Below, piece after piece: positions 11,303 to 20,968 of a stretch of 64,000 nucleotides of DNA (positions are counted from its first letter, which is position 1; each line of letters opens with the position of its first letter). Source of the DNA: Sthenelais limicola. Taxonomy: Eukaryota > Annelida > Polychaeta > Phyllodocida > Sigalionidae. The DNA lies in the NCBI GenBank assembly GCA_942159475.1, contig OW804094.1, forward strand, positions 58,338,966 through 58,402,965, in the 5' to 3' direction. The notes below the pieces were generated by a model. That model was not told the origin of the DNA, made no database searches, and was given only the letters and a program-made list of their open reading frames with translations. A program made the position numbers and the translations under genes.

Positions 11303-12037
11303 ATGGCCCAGGAAAGGAAAGATCTGCTGCTATTGTGCGATTCTCGTGGAGCCGGGCTGAGAGTTGCACTGAATAACATAGCGCCTGACCTAGATCTTGA
11401 CGTATACGTTCAGTCAGGTGCTGGGACTATTGATATGGTGAGAGGGGCTAAAAATTTGCTTATGATATATCGACCACGATGTGTCATGGTGTTATCAGGA
11501 ATCTGTAACATTACAAGAAAAGATAGAGATTCGAAAGAGGTCAAGCTAAGATACAACAGTGAGGTGGAGGTAGAGTCAGCGGCAAGGGATGATATGGAGT
11601 CAGCTGTTAGGCTCATCGGCTCAATTGCTCAATTGTTCCCACCAAACCTTACACCTTTACCTACGATTATCTTCAGTACAACGGTAGGCCTAGATTTGAT
11701 AGTATACAACCAACACATGGCCAGGTATAACTGGAGATTGCGCAAATTACTCACACCGGAGAAGCTAATGGCTATTGGAGAAGATCAAATGATGTTAAAC
11801 CGACAAGTGGTCGCCTTCAATAACTGTGTAAAAGGTTACTGTAAAGACCATGGGATACCAACAACATACATATGTTCATTGATTCATCCACACAGGGCGT
11901 CTAGAAAGTACAAAACCACAAACAGAATGTACTATTCGAACTACTATGGTCTCCTCGCGGATGACGTTTGCCATCTGACAACTGACTTGAAAGATAAAGT
12001 GGCGCAACAGGTTGTGGCGGCATACAGAAAGATCTAA
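11303..12037 (+). CDS. LINE SGNH-hydrolase/esterase-like ORF, 244 aa
   Basis: This is an intact ORF. Near its start, LLLLCDSRGAGL gives a block-I serine (S14); VLSGICN resembles the block-III G-x-x-N segment; DDVCHLT supplies a D221-x-x-H224 pair like block V. Together they give a plausible SGNH catalytic set. Esterase-like domains are known in ORF1 proteins of CR1-type and other LINEs, where their role is unsettled. It starts 46 bases after the ORF1 stop in the +1 frame. Frame 2 is open back to 11225 and overlaps the ORF1 end, so a +1 shift could fuse it to ORF1, although an independent start at 11303 is simpler. Unlike ORF1, it has no stops. Confidence 0.7.
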   Translation: MAQERKDLLLLCDSRGAGLRVALNNIAPDLDLDVYVQSGAGTIDMVRGAKNLLMIYRPRCVMVLSGICNITRKDRDSKEVKLRYNSEVEVESAARDDMESAVRLIGSIAQLFPPNLTPLPTIIFSTTVGLDLIVYNQHMARYNWRLRKLLTPEKLMAIGEDQMMLNRQVVAFNNCVKGYCKDHGIPTTYICSLIHPHRASRKYKTTNRMYYSNYYGLLADDVCHLTTDLKDKVAQQVVAAYRKI

Positions 12038-12872
12038 AGGACTATCAATAACCCTTGCCACTGGTAACACCGAGTAGAGACAGGTGCTCACATGAACCCG
12101 ACATCGAAAGGTAAACCAAGTAGGTGGGGGGTGTATTGACAGACTATGTGGGTATTTGACAGAAGTTTGAACAGTTCCTGGAAACAGTGTGACACTGTGA
12201 AATTTTAATTTTAATTATATATAAATACACTGTGATGTTACTATGGTAGGGAAATTAATAATCTGAATTTCCGTGAATGTATAGGCAGCAATATCTCTCT
12301 CTCTTTTTAGAGAAATGGGTTTCATGTGTGAGTCTAAAAGGCTTCTTCCAAAATCACTCCAAGAATTTAATTAACGCTATCAAGGAGCGTATGGATTAAT
12401 TATTGTTAAATAGGAGATATTTGATAGAAGCAGGAGTGGACCACTGTGGGAGTACTGATGGGTTGCCATAATAGAGACAGGTGCTCACTCGAACCCGATG
12501 TTGAAATGGAACCTACTGGTGTCTCACCGGACCTTCACTTTTGTTTTTTTTAAATCTCCATAGATAGTGGAAGTTTCTAGAATGCAGTAACTCAAGAAAT
12601 TTAATTGTCATTAAATGAATTAGGACAGACACGAATATAGAACGTGATCTTTCCAAGGTGCCCCTAAATGTGTGTACTTGAAATATTGTTTATATTGTTA
12701 CGAAATATGTTATTGTTATTGAAGAGTTTGATGTGGGTTTTCCCATTATGTTTGGAGAACAAAATATTTAGCCATTTCTGTAAAACTAAGATTTGTAAGA
12801 TTAAAATATTAGGTCAAGGAAAAGAGTCGACCTTGGAATCACCCCAATCCACTGGTGGTGAAAATACAGAAT
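12038..12872 (+). other. Linker between SGNH ORF and EN-RT ORF
   Basis: No protein-family ORF is seen in 835 bases. It contains a pair of direct repeats 397 bases apart (see separate entry). It may carry signals for translation of the downstream RT ORF, or be the result of internal duplication in this copy. Confidence 0.5.
12075..12525 (+). repeat. Direct repeat pair, about 50 bp, 397 bp apart
   Basis: TAGAGACAGGTGCTCAC followed by a GAACCCGA block occurs at 12075 and again at 12472. The similarity continues into GAAA..(A/G)ACC and TGG sequence. The two copies differ at a few positions. They bracket most of the first half of the linker. Confidence 0.75.
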
Positions 12873-15209
12873 ATGAAAATGGCTAAGAAAAGTGTGTTAT
12901 TAAAACCAGAGGCTTTTAGTAAATTAAAAGGCCTGAGAATAGCTTCTTGGAACGTCAGAAGCCTATTGCCAAAAATGGATCAAGTGAGTAGATTTATTGG
13001 AGAGACAGAACCGCACGTTTTGTCATTCCAAGAAACATGGCTTACTAGACAGTGTTCTGATGATGTGTTGGCTGTTCAGGGTTATTGTAATATTAGACTT
13101 GATAGAGTGAGGAAAAGAAAAGGGGGGGGACTATGTGCTTTCGTACATAAATCACTTGATGTGTTGGACTCTTTTAAAGAGATGGAGATTTCTAACGAAC
13201 ATATAGAGGTTCAAATATTTGGTATTACAAAAAAACACATGAAGGAAAAGATCTGTCTCAATGTTTACAGACCACCCCAGGGGGGATTTACTCAAGCCAT
13301 TGACTATCTGGATGATATATTGAATAACTTGGACTCTACTAAAGAAATTATTATAATGGGGGATTTTAATTATGACAATTGTAACATAGTAAATGGTAAG
13401 ACGTCGGGAGCCGACAAATTTCGGAATTTATTGAATAAATATAATTTGCAACAAATTATTCAAATACCTACGAGAATGGGTAGGTCGTCATCAACTACCA
13501 TAGACCATATGTACACAAATGGAAAATGGGTAAATGCGAATGGAACAATTGACATTAACATTAGTGACCACCTACCGATTTTTGTTCAAATAAAAAAGGA
13601 AAGGAATAGTTACAGTATAGAGTCATTTGAAGCAAGGGATACCAAAGCACTAGATATTAAAATATTAAAGGATATTCTGAGGGACCTTAACTGGGAGGAG
13701 TTATATTTGTCGAATGATGTTAATTTGGCGTGGGACATTATCATGTCAAATATAAGTACAATTGTTGATAGAATGTGCCCAATAAGAAAATTTAAAAGAG
13801 TGCGAGTCACCCCGGGGTGGTATGACGAGACAATCATCCAAGGTTGTAAAGCTAGAGATAAGGCATTTAGGGTTGCTCGAGAGTCCAACAAGGATGATGA
13901 CTGGAAAAAGGCGAGGTCACTTAGGGTTAAAGTAAATGTTGATATTAAGAAGGCTAAAAATGCATACATTAGTGAACAAATTAGGGACAAAAAGGACGAT
14001 CCACATAAATTTTGGGAAATTTTGAAACCACTACTTGCGACAAGCAGTAAATCAAAAGGTGACGAAATTAAGATCGATTCCAAACACAGAGGTAAATTAG
14101 TTGGGAAAGAAGCAGCAGAGGCCATAAATAATTTCTTTGTAAAAATTGGCCCGGAGCTAGCTGAAAATATTAAGGATGATGATGAAATAATAAATGAAAG
14201 AAATAAAATACATAAGGAGGATAAGTCAGAAACGATATTTGAATTTAGGGAAATAACAGAAATGGATATAGAATTGGCCTTAAATAAGATCAGCAATTAT
14301 AAATCCTCAGGAATTAGACTGATGCCAACCAGGATTTTAAAACATTGTCTCATGGCTCTCAAGAGTCAACTAGTGTATTTGTTTAATCTCTCCATCATGA
14401 ACTCCGACATCCCAAGGGACTTTAAGCAAGCCAATGTCACGCCGCTTTTTAAAGAAGGAGATAGGGGTATTTCTGGGAACTACAGGCCCATCTCTTGCAT
14501 AAAATTACCGGCCAAGATTTTGGAGATTTGTATACAGAAACAGCTTTCTCAATACTTAGAGGGAAATAACATGTTGTGTGATTGTCAGTTTGGCTTTAGG
14601 GGGGGCAGATCTATAAACAACGCTTTGGATCAATTACTAGGTAGAGTTTACTCAAATTTGAATGATAAAAAAGCAACTGATTTAATATTTTTGGATTTTA
14701 AAAAAGCGTTTGATACGGTTAATCACAGTATTTTATTATCAAAATTAAAGAAATATGGGGTTACAGAAAATGCCCATAGGTGGTTTACTAATTATCTTAA
14801 TGAGAGAACACAGAGGGTTTTAGTTGGAAATAATTTGTCCTCCCTAAAGTCAGTGACCTGTGGGGTACCTCAGGGTACCAGTTTGGGGCCGCTGTTATTT
14901 ATTGTTTATATCAATGATTTATATAGAGTAGTAGAGAAGTGTCATATACAGCTGTTCGCCGATGACACGGTTTTATACAGAGAAAGATCACTAGGAGGAA
15001 ATAAAAGTGAAGAGTTACAAGCGGATGTAAATAATATTATACAATGGTGTGCTGTAAATAAAATTTCTTTGAATACTAAAAAATGTAAGAATCTAACAAT
15101 TAGATCAAAGAAGGACATTAATAACATAGTGAGTTACCATATTGGGGATCAGGAATTGGGGAATGTAACCGAATACAAGTTCCTTGGGATGGAAATTGAT
15201 GACTTTTAA
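12873..15209 (+). CDS. LINE endonuclease-reverse transcriptase (C-terminally truncated), 778 aa
   Basis: An APE-type endonuclease is followed by a reverse transcriptase, which together nick target DNA and copy the element RNA. Endonuclease motifs visible are SWNVRSLL, QETWLT, MGDFNYD, TTIDHMYTN and ISDHLP. RT motifs are GNYRPIS, FGFRGGRS, LDFKKAFDTVNH, GVPQGTSLGPLLF and FADDT, with catalytic D697/D698 counted from the ATG at 12873. A GTG-initiated frame begins at 12855, but the first ATG is 12873. The ORF stops just after EYKFLGMEIDD. The usual region between that block and the C-terminal tail is missing, and the tail resumes in another frame, so this is an internal deletion. The endonuclease and RT cores show no stops. 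Confidence 0.9.
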   Translation: MKMAKKSVLLKPEAFSKLKGLRIASWNVRSLLPKMDQVSRFIGETEPHVLSFQETWLTRQCSDDVLAVQGYCNIRLDRVRKRKGGGLCAFVHKSLDVLDSFKEMEISNEHIEVQIFGITKKHMKEKICLNVYRPPQGGFTQAIDYLDDILNNLDSTKEIIIMGDFNYDNCNIVNGKTSGADKFRNLLNKYNLQQIIQIPTRMGRSSSTTIDHMYTNGKWVNANGTIDINISDHLPIFVQIKKERNSYSIESFEARDTKALDIKILKDILRDLNWEELYLSNDVNLAWDIIMSNISTIVDRMCPIRKFKRVRVTPGWYDETIIQGCKARDKAFRVARESNKDDDWKKARSLRVKVNVDIKKAKNAYISEQIRDKKDDPHKFWEILKPLLATSSKSKGDEIKIDSKHRGKLVGKEAAEAINNFFVKIGPELAENIKDDDEIINERNKIHKEDKSETIFEFREITEMDIELALNKISNYKSSGIRLMPTRILKHCLMALKSQLVYLFNLSIMNSDIPRDFKQANVTPLFKEGDRGISGNYRPISCIKLPAKILEICIQKQLSQYLEGNNMLCDCQFGFRGGRSINNALDQLLGRVYSNLNDKKATDLIFLDFKKAFDTVNHSILLSKLKKYGVTENAHRWFTNYLNERTQRVLVGNNLSSLKSVTCGVPQGTSLGPLLFIVYINDLYRVVEKCHIQLFADDTVLYRERSLGGNKSEELQADVNNIIQWCAVNKISLNTKKCKNLTIRSKKDINNIVSYHIGDQELGNVTEYKFLGMEIDDF

Positions 15210-15240
15210 GATCATCTTAAAATTACCTAAATTATCGAAT

Positions 15241-15567
15241 ACAAAGGAAATTCACAAAACATTAAACCTCCCATCCCTGTCAACGAGGAGGGATAGTCAT
15301 GTATTGGAGCTTGCTTTTATGAGGACGAGGAGTGAAGAAAATTTAGATACGAGAAAAGTTAATCTTAGAAGGTTGGCTGGAGGTAAAAAACTAATTGTGC
15401 CAAAACCTAAGAATGAGTTATTTAAAAGATCCTATGTGTACGTCTTAACAAATCTCTGGAACAGCTTACCTGATGAAGTACAAAATACGAATACCAGAAT
15501 TAAGTTTAGACAATACCTTCGAACTGTTTATTTGAGTGAGTATGATGAGTATCTGTCCTCTGAATGA
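15241..15567 (+). pseudogene. Remnant of the RT ORF C-terminal tail
   Basis: In frame 1 (the RT is in frame 3) the sequence reads LNLPSLSTRRDSHVLELAF, LDTRKVNLRRL, FKRSYVYVLTNLWNSLP and IKFRQYLRTVYL. This is the typical C-terminal tail of CR1/L2/Jockey LINEs. It directly follows the truncated RT ORF, so it is the end of the same protein, joined across a deletion at about 15205-15240 that also shifts the frame. Confidence 0.75.
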
Positions 15568-15596
15568 AATGATGAAATGATGTTGAAATAAATACA
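15566..15596 (+). repeat. LINE 3' end with short tandem units
   Basis: Two GAAATGAT units and a diverged third are followed by AATAAATA. Short tandem repeats at the 3' terminus, and no long poly(A), are usual for CR1/L2-type elements. I take this as the element end. Confidence 0.55.
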
Positions 15597-17250
15597 TTAG
15601 AGGTAGATAATAGAGAAATGTAGGTTTATATTGTATAGTAAACTAACATTGTTATAAAAGGCATGCAAGTCCTTATTGTTAAGATCGATACATCAATGAA
15701 TATTATTTATTAAGAACATATATTTTATATTGTCAAAATTCAATTATTGACAAGACAGGTATTCTATGTGAGTTTGGGGTTTACTGTTGGGAAAATTTGG
15801 GGAGGGAGGTGAGGGGGGACAGGCTCAATTAGACAATAATTACTATGTAAAATTATAGAAATCTGACAAGACATTGACAATTGACATTTTAACTTCAACG
15901 GTCGGAAAATCTTTGCAACTTCTGCACATAAAGTGAACATTAACAAACATTAACTCGTAAATAGAAATGAGCCGGGGATTTCTAGGTTTATTATTGTATT
16001 GTATAGATGTATTTTAACTGTATAACTGTGTTACATCGCGTTATCATGTTCAGTCCGCTAAACTGGTATATAAACAAAGGATCCACCAGGAAGACCTCAA
16101 TCTGAGAGGCTGGCATCCTCTTCTGGAAAGATGTAGTATAAAAATTCAGAATAAAAATACGATATATATATATATATATGCTTTAGCTTTAAATGCATAC
16201 TCAGTCATTTGTGAGAATACATGAACATCTGAGGAGGTAATAAATTATTACTGCTATTGATAAGTTAATTCCAAATATACATTATAAGACACTGTCCACC
16301 AATCTGTGTACTATATTGTTAAAATTCAGCCAATGGTTTGTGGCTTGTTGAACCTTTATAATAACTTCCATTTAAAAAATCATTTAATCGAGTACTAAAA
16401 GATTTTCTCTCTTCAATTACAATGAGATGGTAAGAAAGGTCTATTTTGTTTGGGATTGATACAAGGACGAATTTATTATTTTTGATTATTTTGGTTTTAT
16501 AATTTCGATATACACACAGCATTTCTTTTGCAATACTTGAGTGAATGTCACAAATCATGTGGAGAGATTTTGATAATTAAGAACGTATGAGCAAACATAT
16601 TGCAAAAGAAATTTTGGACCAAATTTGACAGCTGTGAAAGCATGATGTTCCCACAAGCAAAGCTGGTGCGTCACCTGCAAATGCTGGGATATAGGTTTTG
16701 TGACAGGTTCACTGTGACTTGATTTTGGCCATAAGTATAATTCCCAAACTCCATGGCGAATTAGTATTTAAAATATCTGCATGAAGAGAATTTGTATCGA
16801 GGCAACCATCAGCTTAAGGTGACTCAGTAGCAAGCAGCGGAACCTGCAAGCAGCGGAACCTGGCTGAAAGTGACTTCAGTGGCTTCGTACCTCTGATTGG
16901 CTGTTGTAGCTGGAGCCGGCTTAGGTGTCAAGATCAAAGAAAATATGAACGAACTTAAATCCATACTATAAATAACCCTAAACCTAACCCTAAATTGGTG
17001 GTCCTAAGTCAGTAAAGGCAGTAGTGGACTGTCCCTGGTAAAAACTGACTAATAAAAGTAATTAATTGACTAGTAATAGCAAGAATCAATCTGCTAAGCC
17101 CCGCCCACTTCAGTCTGGCTTCATTCGTCAGCCGGCGTGTTATCGTAAGGTTCTGACAAAAGCGACTCCGTAGAGATCTTGTAATGGGGTGCGCGGCAAC
17201 GCCTAGCATGAGTAGCTGGTTACAACTTTTGCCTTTTTTTGAGGCCCCTG
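15597..17250. other. Noncoding, AT-rich
   Basis: No coding frame is supported. It includes a (TA)n tract at 16162-16179 and three telomere-like CCCTAA-type units near 16973-16994 that are too short to interpret. Confidence 0.5.
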
Positions 17251-17254
17251 TATA

Positions 17255-18441
17255 TGAGTCTATTCACCAAACTTTCGTCATAAGGTTTTTGTTCCATAGT
17301 AATGTTATTTTTGTGTCTGCAAATGCAATATTAGCATAAATGTATTTCCCACTTCAAGAGCTGTCGATGGTATACCACTTTTATATGTGTAGCACAAAAA
17401 ATGGCTTCTTTAATGTAGATAATATGTATTTTTTAGGCATAAATTGCTGTAAAAATCCGACTTCATCATTTTTGAATGCATATAAAATAAAGAATATGTT
17501 TCATATTATTAATTTTGATACATAATAATATGTGAAAATACATCAGAAATAATTTCTTAAAAAACAAATCTTGATTATATCACCCTCTATAGTTGTAGAT
17601 TCAGAGTTTCTTGTGGGGTAGGAAGATGTAAGCGACTGTGCTACAACTATATAGAATATCGTTTTAAATAACATAACCTGAATTTGGCATTTAGCAAAGA
17701 TGTTGAAAAGTAGAATTTTACATTGTCTTGGTAATGCAAAAAATTGTTTTGAGATTTGTTGGATATCTTTGAGGTAGCTTCATGTTGATTGCCTAAAAAA
17801 ATAGCATAGGCACATTTTAATGTAAGCGACCGTGTCATATATGAACCATTATATTTTTCCTCCATTTATTTCCTTATAGAAACCTTTTAGTGAAAATATG
17901 TCCCCCATAATAAGGAGTATAGACAAACATTTTCATATTTCTAAAAGAGCCCTGATTTCCCTCATATTCAATATTCATTTGTGCATGTAAGCGACCGTGT
18001 ACTGTAAGCGACCGTGGGGACAAATTCAATTGGATTCGTATTCATAATATTTAGCCAGTAGTAGAATCAAATATATTCATGTTTTATATTCGAATCATTA
18101 AATTCGGATTTTGGGCTTTCAGGAAACATTTATTCCAATAAAATCGGTCCAGTGGTTCTATATGTATGGTTGGTTTGAATAGGTCACTATTATTTCTCTA
18201 TTTCTCAGTTAATTCTACAATATAATTCTTTTGAAAATAATTGTTTTGGTGGGATTCTGTTGGAATTAACTTTTCCTGAAAACCTCATAGAATTACAGAT
18301 TTTCAAAATTAGTTTCCCAAATTTCGCATACATATCTCCCAAGCCATTGGTTATATTGCATAACGATTACAAGATGATATAAGCACTTCTAAATTTCGCT
18401 TGCTTTGAGGTCTTATGACGAAAGATTGGTGGATAGACTCA
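17255..18441. mobile_element. Non-autonomous DNA transposon, 1187 bp, 30-bp TIRs, TATA target duplication
   Basis: TGAGTCTATTCACCAA.. at 17255-17284 is matched by its reverse complement at 18412-18441 with 2 mismatches in 30. TATA flanks both ends (17251-17254 and 18442-18445), as a target duplication would. No transposase ORF is present. Inside, TGTAAGCGAC(C/T)GTG occurs four times in direct orientation (17627, 17821, 17986, 18003). The TIRs and TA-type duplication suggest a Tc1/mariner-like or related superfamily, which is an inference. Confidence 0.8.
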
Positions 18442-18784
18442 TATATGTGTATTCAAGCAGGGAATATCAGCATTACAGTATTATGCAGACAAAGTATGTA
18501 TTTAATTGATTAATTCAGAAAATCATGCTCGTCATGCATGTACTAGTTAGTAGTGTCTGTGTATATATCAATATTAAATTTCATTAAGACTTTATGAGGC
18601 AATTTTGGTCTTTATTACACACGTGAGCAGTTAGAGAGGTGCAGTTTGGGGGTGCAGTTTGGTTGTTTTGAACAGCACACATGAGCGGTTCGGGGGGCGG
18701 GACTACTTGCAACGTCATGTGACTGCTAGAAGCCTTTTGATTGGTCACAAAATATCGTCTGCTACAACCCCACTAAATGTAAAC
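18442..18784. other. Flank between DNA transposon and Crypton gene
   Basis: There is an open frame from 18659 that would extend the recombinase N-terminus, but nothing in it resembles the family. It is probably 5' UTR. A GTGCAGTTTGG direct repeat lies at about 18639-18662. Confidence 0.4.
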
Positions 18785-20008
18785 ATGGACGGGGAGGAAG
18801 ATCTCCGTGATTTCGTCACCTCAAAAGTTGCTATAAGCACAAAGAAGCAAAATGAACGTATAGGAAAACGATTCATTGCATACCTAAGAAACAAAGGGAT
18901 AGACGATGAATTACAAGAGATTGACCCCTACAGAATGAATAACATAATAGGGGGATATATCAAAACAGCTACACAAGATGATGGGACTGAATATGAACCT
19001 GAGTCTCTCACCACTATGCACAGAGCTTTTGCACGGTTTATGGAAGAACAGAAATATCCTTACAATATTGTTACCTCAGAGGAATTTAATTTAAGTCGCC
19101 TTGTTTTACATGCCAAGAAGAAGGAGCTGAAACAAAAGGGCAAGGGAAACAAGCCCAACAAGTCCGAGCCATTGTCTGAGCAAGAAGAAGAAAAGCTTTG
19201 GACCACTAATACTCTTGGTTATGATTTCCCTGGGCAACTGCTAGGAACAGTTTGGTTCAACAATACTAAGTATTTGGGGTTCAGGGGGAACGATGAGTCA
19301 CGTCAACTGAGATGGGGAGATATTATGGTGAAGACTGATAGTCAACATGGTCAATTTCTCGAATGGAATGAACGTACTACCAAGACTCGAGAGGGCAAAG
19401 GTATAAAAACAGCTAAGATCTAAATTATTAAAAAAAAACGCTTCTCATTCATAGCCTAATATTCAATCATTATTTATAGTAATTATACGATCAGTATGAT
19501 ATTTGTTTTTCTCCTAAGTTAGTGAAAGGCAACGAAAAGTGGAAGGGTTATTTAATAAACAATAAATTGTTTTTCAGGCACTCACCACCGGCCTTTTCTG
19601 CCAAAGATTTTCCAGAATAAAGAGAATCCTGGCTGTTGTCCTGTCATGATATATCAGAAGTATGCCTCACGACGACCTGTAGAGATGTTGGCTCCTGAGG
19701 CCCCCTTTTATCTTGCGATTAACCACACCAGAAACATGGACAGCTATGTCTGGTTCAAGAGATCTCCCCTGGGTGTGAACATGCTTAAGTGCATGATGCA
19801 GGGTATCTGTAAGTCAGCTGGGATATCAGGACATAAAACTAATCACAGTGTTCGTCGTACCATGATTAATCGCTTACTTGATCATGGAGTATCAGCCCAT
19901 GCCACTGCCCAACTAGCAGGCCACAAGAACGTCGCTTCTGTGGCAGCATACGCCATGCCAAACTTGAATCAACAACATGGCATCCGTTTTAATGGGAGAA
20001 AGTGCTGA
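18785..20008 (+). CDS. Crypton-type tyrosine recombinase (DUF3504, KIAA1958-like), two exons
   Basis: Exon 1 is 18785-19400 and exon 2 is 19578-20008, giving 348 aa. The join is phase 1 (K-G restored across it), with donor GTATAA at 19401 and acceptor TTTTTCAG ending at 19577. Exon 1 carries the family N-terminal half, ending in the LGFRGNDESRQLRWGDI block (first catalytic arginine) and ERTTKTREGKG. Exon 2 continues FLPKIFQNKENPGCCPV and contains NHSVRRT (H-x-x-R), AGHKNVASVAAYA with the late histidine and a tyrosine nucleophile candidate. The full catalytic set appears present. The start at 18785 is chosen because family similarity begins there. This family includes Crypton transposons and host genes derived from them, so it could be either. 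The stop at 20008 probably results from a frameshift (next entry). Confidence 0.8.
19401..19577 (+). other. Intron of the Crypton-type gene, 177 bp
   Basis: It is GT-AG, AT-rich, with a T-rich tract before the acceptor. Removing it joins two halves of a conserved domain in frame, which is the evidence that it is spliced. Confidence 0.8.
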
Positions 20009-20243
20009 AAGATGTGTTCCAAGCATCTGCCCATCACGTCCAATTCCTCCAAGGCCATTGCCAGCCCCAGTATCCTCTCGTCAACTTGCTATAAGTGCCT
20101 CCACTGTCAGTCACGAAAGCATGAGCCTTGCAGTCCCAGCGCCGACAGTAGCAACAGTTAATGAACAGCAACAAACCATGTATGGCATGTTTGCCGGCGC
20201 TTCGATCAGTGGTGGACATTTCAGTTTTAACGTTCAAATGTAG
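19977..20243 (+). pseudogene. Frameshifted C-terminus of the Crypton-type protein
   Basis: In the shifted frame the sequence reads MASVLMGESAERC, then a proline/serine-rich linker and the ending MYGMFAGASISGGHFSFNVQM. Related proteins continue after the catalytic tyrosine with a QQ..M..IL segment and end in a short glycine/hydrophobic tail, so this frame looks like the true continuation. A single-base insertion or two-base deletion near 19970-19979 would explain the change. An AATAAA lies at 20325-20330. Confidence 0.55.
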
Positions 20244-20710
20244 ATATAAACTCCTGATCCTGTTGATTCTTGTTCTTCTTTAAATCCAGGCCTGTCAACG
20301 GCCATTTGAAAGTTGTTGTGGGTTAATAAACTCTCGGCCGATTTGCCTCTTTTGAAAATTGCCTTGATGAATCTTACGAACGGACATCTCCCATAAAATA
20401 GTTCCCCAAACTCATGTACATTCAAATCCCATAGTAGCGTGAATAAAAAAGATTTGAAAAGATAGAAATATTTAAACCTATCTCTATTGAAAATAAATGC
20501 TAATAATAGTTTAGATCCTCATGCTAAAAAAAACGGAAATGGAACGGGGGAAGAAGACATGCGGTAGTTCGGTCTCACAGTGCGCATTGATATTGTCAAA
20601 GGTAAATTACTAATGGCGGCCAGGTGCCGGCTCCGGCCCGCTTCAAGCAAAAGATTAGGCTAAAGAAGGTGATTATTAACTATATCATGATCATTTTAGT
20701 GTGTAATAAA

Positions 20711-20824
20711 TAGCAAATGGCCCTCTGTTCGGGTTCAAACTGATCTCGACACAGTCATAAAACCGGACCGGGTTTTATGACTGCGTCGAGATCAGTTTGA
20801 ACCCGAACAGAGGGCCATTTGCTA
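20711..20824. repeat. Long hairpin: 54-bp inverted arms, about 6-bp loop
   Basis: The left arm starts TAGCAAATGGCCCTCTG and the right arm ends with its reverse complement. There is one internal mismatch and one near the loop. It is almost a perfect snapback and is more GC-rich than its surroundings. It lies between the Crypton gene and the zinc finger gene. No TSD was recognised. Confidence 0.9.
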
Positions 20825-20968
20825 TAAAAATCGAATATTTATCAAGAATCAGAAGATAAGAACATCAGAACATAAACAATAACAAACGGGCAGTGCAGCA
20901 TCTTATCTAGCCCACGCAGTAGTACATATTGACACCACGGGACCAATCACCCATCAAACACTATCACA

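Larger units (their letters stand above)
8240..15596 (+). mobile_element. Non-LTR retrotransposon (CR1/L2/Jockey-like LINE) with NADAR and SGNH domains
   Basis: One element on the plus strand contains, in order, a repeated 5' leader, ORF1 (8821-11256), an SGNH-hydrolase-like ORF (11303-12037), an 835-base linker, an APE endonuclease/reverse transcriptase ORF (12873-15209), an RT C-terminal remnant (15241-15567) and a short-repeat 3' end near 15596. There are no LTRs and no RNase H domain. The ORF frames are 1, 2 and 3 respectively. The APE-type endonuclease, the LWNSLP motif in the C-terminal tail and the microsatellite-like 3' end point to the CR1/L2/Jockey assemblage. The clade needs a phylogeny. 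The 5' boundary is uncertain by several hundred bases. This copy is dead: three ORF1 stops and a deletion after the RT. Confidence 0.85.

Noticed and set aside
13610..14296. 228-codon ORF opposite the LINE endonuclease-RT
   Set aside because: A shadow of the coding strand with serine/leucine-rich composition; the plus-strand motifs settle the coding strand.
16973..16994. Telomere-like CCCTAA units
   Set aside because: Only about three imperfect units, too few for an interstitial telomere; a similar GGGTTAGGG pair near 62897 was rejected for the same reason.
18659..18784. N-terminal extension of the Crypton-type ORF from an upstream start
   Set aside because: No similarity to the family; the first codon that fits family length is the ATG at 18785.
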